In this document: positions 34,335 to 37,007 of the stretch, piece after piece
How positions within the stretch are numbered: the stretch's first letter is position 1
Layout: the number at the start of each line of letters is the position of its first letter
NCBI GenBank assembly: GCA_021775525.1
Contig: JAJFHQ010000006.1
Coordinates: 1 to 37,007, forward strand
From: Hyphomicrobiales bacterium
GTDB lineage: Bacteria; Pseudomonadota; Alphaproteobacteria; Rhizobiales; Methyloligellaceae
Length of the DNA: 37,007 nt
Direction of reading: 5' to 3'
Program-made: the position numbers and the translations under genes
The notes under the pieces: generated by a model
Seen by the model: only the letters and a program-made list of their open reading frames with translations
Database searches by the model: none
What the model was told of the DNA's origin: nothing

Positions 34335-35869
34335 CTGAGAAACCCGCCATGGCCACACTCCCGCCACCAGACGTTATGGTCACGGATATGACCAAGCGGT
34401 TCGGTGCGCTTGTCGCTCTCGACGCTGTCTCAGTACATTTTGAATCTGGCACGTTCCATGCGCTTCTGGGTGAGAACGGGGCCGGCAAGAGCACTCTGGT
34501 CAAATGTTTGATGGGGTATTACCAGGCCGATGAAGGAGACATATCGGTCAATGGTGTAACCCAGCACGTAACCAATCCCAGGCATGCTCATCACCTGGGT
34601 CTTGGCATGGTTTACCAGCACTTCACCCTGGTCCCCAGCATGACCGTGGCCGAAAATCTGGTCCTGGGAGAGGAAGGGCTGCCATCGGTCATCAATTGGA
34701 AAGAGCATCTCGAAATCCTCGAGGCGTTCATGCAGTCCATGCCATTCCGCCTCGATCTCAATCGGCCAGTATCCAGTCTCGCGGCGGGTGAGAAACAGAA
34801 ACTTGAAATTTTGAAGCAGCTTCATCTGGGCAGTCGTTTTCTGATCCTTGATGAACCGACCAGCGTACTCACGCCGGACGAAGCAGATCAGATTCTTGGT
34901 CTGATGCAGCAATTGACAGATGAGAACCGAATATCCGTTGTCATGATCACCCACAAGCTGCGAGAGGTCGAAGCCTACGCAAACGAAGTTTCCGTGCTGC
35001 GGAACGGCCGGCTTGCCGGCCAGGGATATGTCAAAGACCTTACACATGCCGACCTGATCCGCATGATGATCGGAAGTGAAAAAGTCTCCAAACCCGCAGT
35101 AAGAACCGAAGCGTCACGCCGCGAAATAGCGTTCGAAATCCGCAACCTGGTGGTTGGCAACGACAAGGGTTTGACCGCCGTCTCTGATGCCAGCCTGCAG
35201 GTGAAGGAGGGCGAGATAGTCGGTATTGCCGGTGTCTCTGGAAATGGTCAGACAGAGCTTGTTGAGGCCCTGTCGGGACAACGGGACGAGGAGTCTGGAG
35301 AGATATTCGTGCGGGGGATGAAATATGGGAAAACCCGGTCCGAGATGCGCGAGTTTGGAATAAACATGCTGCCTGAAGACCCGCTTAACAACAGCTGCGT
35401 TCGCGAAATGACTGTGGCCGAAAATCTGGCCATTCGCAATTTCGACCAACCGCCTACGACCTACGCCGGATGTCTGATCAACAGGGGCGCCGTCCGCCGC
35501 CATGGCCGCGATCTGATTGAACGCTTTCGCATCAAGACCCAAGGTCCTGATGTCCGCATCGAGACGCTGTCTGGCGGCAATGTACAGCGCACTGTCCTGG
35601 CGCGGGAACTGGCCGGAGATGTGGAAGTGCTGATCGTCCAAAATCCATGCTTCGGCCTCGATTTGAATGCCGTAGCAGAGATCCGCAATCGAATTATGGA
35701 AGCCCGAAATGGCGGCGCCACGATCCTGCTGATCAGCGAGGATCTGGATGAAATTCTGGAATTGGCTGATCGCATCATCGTCATGTTCGAGGGGCATTTC
35801 GTTTTCGAAACGTCTCGAGAGAAAGCGGACGTTCATGAAATCGGCCGCCATATGGCGAGTCACGTCTAG
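34331..35869 (+). CDS. ABC transporter double ATPase, nucleoside/BMP type (NupA/YufO-like)
   Basis: The 512-residue protein has two ABC domains. NBD1 has Walker A GENGAGKS (47-54), an AAGEKQK signature and LILDEPTSVL. NBD2 has the degenerate GVSGNGQTEL in place of Walker A and LSGGNVQRT as signature, but its Walker B region reads VQNPCFGLD with no Glu after the Asp, so NBD2 is probably not hydrolytic. Such asymmetry is normal for sugar/nucleoside ABC ATPases. It energises both permeases. It ends 19 nt before the amidohydrolase gene, in the same operon. Confidence 0.94.
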   Translation: MTEKPAMATLPPPDVMVTDMTKRFGALVALDAVSVHFESGTFHALLGENGAGKSTLVKCLMGYYQADEGDISVNGVTQHVTNPRHAHHLGLGMVYQHFTLVPSMTVAENLVLGEEGLPSVINWKEHLEILEAFMQSMPFRLDLNRPVSSLAAGEKQKLEILKQLHLGSRFLILDEPTSVLTPDEADQILGLMQQLTDENRISVVMITHKLREVEAYANEVSVLRNGRLAGQGYVKDLTHADLIRMMIGSEKVSKPAVRTEASRREIAFEIRNLVVGNDKGLTAVSDASLQVKEGEIVGIAGVSGNGQTELVEALSGQRDEESGEIFVRGMKYGKTRSEMREFGINMLPEDPLNNSCVREMTVAENLAIRNFDQPPTTYAGCLINRGAVRRHGRDLIERFRIKTQGPDVRIETLSGGNVQRTVLARELAGDVEVLIVQNPCFGLDLNAVAEIRNRIMEARNGGATILLISEDLDEILELADRIIVMFEGHFVFETSREKADVHEIGRHMASHV

Positions 35870-35888
35870 CGGTCTCGGAGCGAGTGTC

Positions 35889-37007
35889 ATGAACAAACGC
35901 GTTCCCACCCATCAAATCGTTCGCAACGGTTTGTTGTTGGACATCCAAAATCGCTCCGCCGCACCTGCTGACATTCTGATTGATGGTGACACGATTATCG
36001 AGATCGGTAGGCCAGGCTTGGAGGCGCCGCAAGAAGCGGTAGTCGTCGACGCCTCTGACCAGCTCGTGATGCCGGGACTGGTCAACGCCCATACCCACGG
36101 TCACGGCAGCCTTGGCAAGGGCCTTGGCGACAAATGGTCCCTGGAGCTGCTTCTCAATGCAAGTCCCTGGGTAAGCGGCGGATTCACTTTAGAGGACAAA
36201 CACACCGCAGCTCTGCTGAACGCGGCGGAAATGGTGCTCAAGGGCTGCACTGCCGCCTATGACATGTATTTCGAGTTCCCGACGCCCTCGCTTGAAGGGC
36301 TGACAGCAATCGGCAAGGCGTATGAGGAAATCGGCGTGCGCGTTGTGCTGGCGCCGATGATGGCCGATACGACATTGTACACTGCCATACCGGGACTGCT
36401 GGATGCCCTGCCAGAGCCCCATCGCTCTCAAGTTGAAAAGATGAGTGCTGCGTCTCACGAAGAGCATCTCTCCGTTTGCGGAACCATGCTCAAGGACTGG
36501 CCGTTCGACCGTGACGAGGTCCGCCCGGCCCTTGGCCCGACCATCCCGCTTCATTGCAGCGAGGATTTCATTCGCGGTTGCCGCGACCTGGCAAATGACT
36601 TTGAGGTCGGTGTGCAGATGCATCTGGCGGAATCGAAGGTTCAGGCGGTCTCAGGTCTGAAACGATACGGGAAGACGCTGACTGCCCACCTCGATGAGTT
36701 GGGGCTGTTGGGGGAACGGTTCACAGGCGCTCACTGCATTTGGCTGGACGTTGAGGACATGATGCGGCTGCGGGACGTCGGAGCGAGTGTCGCCCACAAT
36801 CCGGGCAGCAATCTGCGATTGGGTTCCGGGATAGCACCGGCAAAGAAGATGATGGAGTTGGGCATTACCCTGGGTGTTGGCACCGATGGTTCAGCGTCGT
36901 CCGATAATCAGAACATGTTTGAGGCCATGCGGACAGCTGCCTTCGTCTCGCGGATCGTCGAACCTGATCCGGAACAGTGGCTCGGAACCTGGGATGTGTT
37001 GCGGCTC
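35889..37007 (+). CDS. Amidohydrolase (ATZ/TRZ/SsnA-type deaminase or chlorohydrolase), 3' end beyond right edge
   Basis: The frame from the ATG at 35889 (GGAGCGAG before it) is open to the window end, giving 373 residues. Metal-binding residues of the cytosine-deaminase/TrzN subfamily are all visible: His68-x-His70 (NAHTHGHGSLGKG), a mid-protein His in QMHLAES, His in GAHCIWLD, and Asp in GVGTDGSASSDN. Enzymes of this group deaminate or dechlorinate purine, pyrimidine, triazine or S-adenosylhomocysteine-type rings. As the last visible gene of a BMP-type nucleobase transporter operon it probably deaminates or hydrolyses the imported ring compound. Substrate is undetermined, and the missing end prevents a length check. 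Confidence 0.92.
   Translation, partial: MNKRVPTHQIVRNGLLLDIQNRSAAPADILIDGDTIIEIGRPGLEAPQEAVVVDASDQLVMPGLVNAHTHGHGSLGKGLGDKWSLELLLNASPWVSGGFTLEDKHTAALLNAAEMVLKGCTAAYDMYFEFPTPSLEGLTAIGKAYEEIGVRVVLAPMMADTTLYTAIPGLLDALPEPHRSQVEKMSAASHEEHLSVCGTMLKDWPFDRDEVRPALGPTIPLHCSEDFIRGCRDLANDFEVGVQMHLAESKVQAVSGLKRYGKTLTAHLDELGLLGERFTGAHCIWLDVEDMMRLRDVGASVAHNPGSNLRLGSGIAPAKKMMELGITLGVGTDGSASSDNQNMFEAMRTAAFVSRIVEPDPEQWLGTWDVLRL

Noticed and set aside
1..37007. tRNA, rRNA, CRISPR, transposase or phage genes
   Set aside because: None seen on either strand by reading; small structured RNAs cannot be excluded without a covariance-model search.

Overview
The window is about 37 kb of moderately GC-rich, gene-dense bacterial chromosome. 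Gene content fits an alphaproteobacterium with a solute-scavenging lifestyle: a tripartite tricarboxylate transporter (TTT), a sulfonate/nitrate-type ABC importer, a BMP-type nucleoside-like ABC importer, two IclR regulators, a TauD-type dioxygenase and class III CoA-transferase chemistry. The taxon is an inference from gene content only. I saw no rRNA, tRNA, CRISPR array, transposase or phage gene.

Region 1 (1-5581, minus strand) looks like one operon read right to left: a CPA1-type Na+/H+ antiporter, a glutamate-synthase-like FMN/3Fe-4S protein carrying an N-terminal Rieske domain, a thiamine-diphosphate (ThDP) enzyme also carrying an N-terminal Rieske domain, and a conserved hypothetical protein that runs off the left edge. 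Two neighbouring genes that each fuse a Rieske domain to an unrelated catalytic domain are the strongest candidate here for an undescribed redox system.

Region 2 (5582-12604, plus strand) starts with a 20-bp tandem repeat upstream of an ECF sigma factor and its overlapping zinc-binding anti-sigma gene. An RND efflux adaptor and pump follow without an outer-membrane channel, then a YdjM-like membrane hydrolase. Related composite repeats sit on both sides of the RND pair.

Region 3 (12759-17347, minus strand) holds a Na/Pi-cotransporter with a PhoU-like tail, then a probable crp/fnr - tauD-like - SDR unit. The SDR has lost all four canonical catalytic residues.

Region 4 (17564-29616) contains two catabolic modules that converge on each other. 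The left one (plus strand) is TctA-TctB-TctC, an acylating aldehyde dehydrogenase resembling sulfoacetaldehyde dehydrogenases, and a CaiB/BaiF CoA-transferase. A divergent IclR gene lies at its outer end. The right one (minus strand) is IclR, an SsuA/TauA-like binding protein, permease, ATPase and an amidase with a GTG start overlapping the ATPase stop. The two IclR proteins are paralogues, which suggests related effectors.

Region 5 (29617-37007) contains a YdhR-like monooxygenase gene interrupted by one in-frame TAG, a TetR regulator, a divergent promoter region with a perfect inverted repeat, and a plus-strand operon encoding a BMP-family binding protein, two permeases, a double ATPase and an amidohydrolase cut by the right edge. 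This looks like uptake and deamination or hydrolysis of a nucleobase-like compound.

Short imperfect palindromes of one family (core like ATGTCYGCTT...AAGCRGACAT) recur in at least six intergenic gaps across the window.
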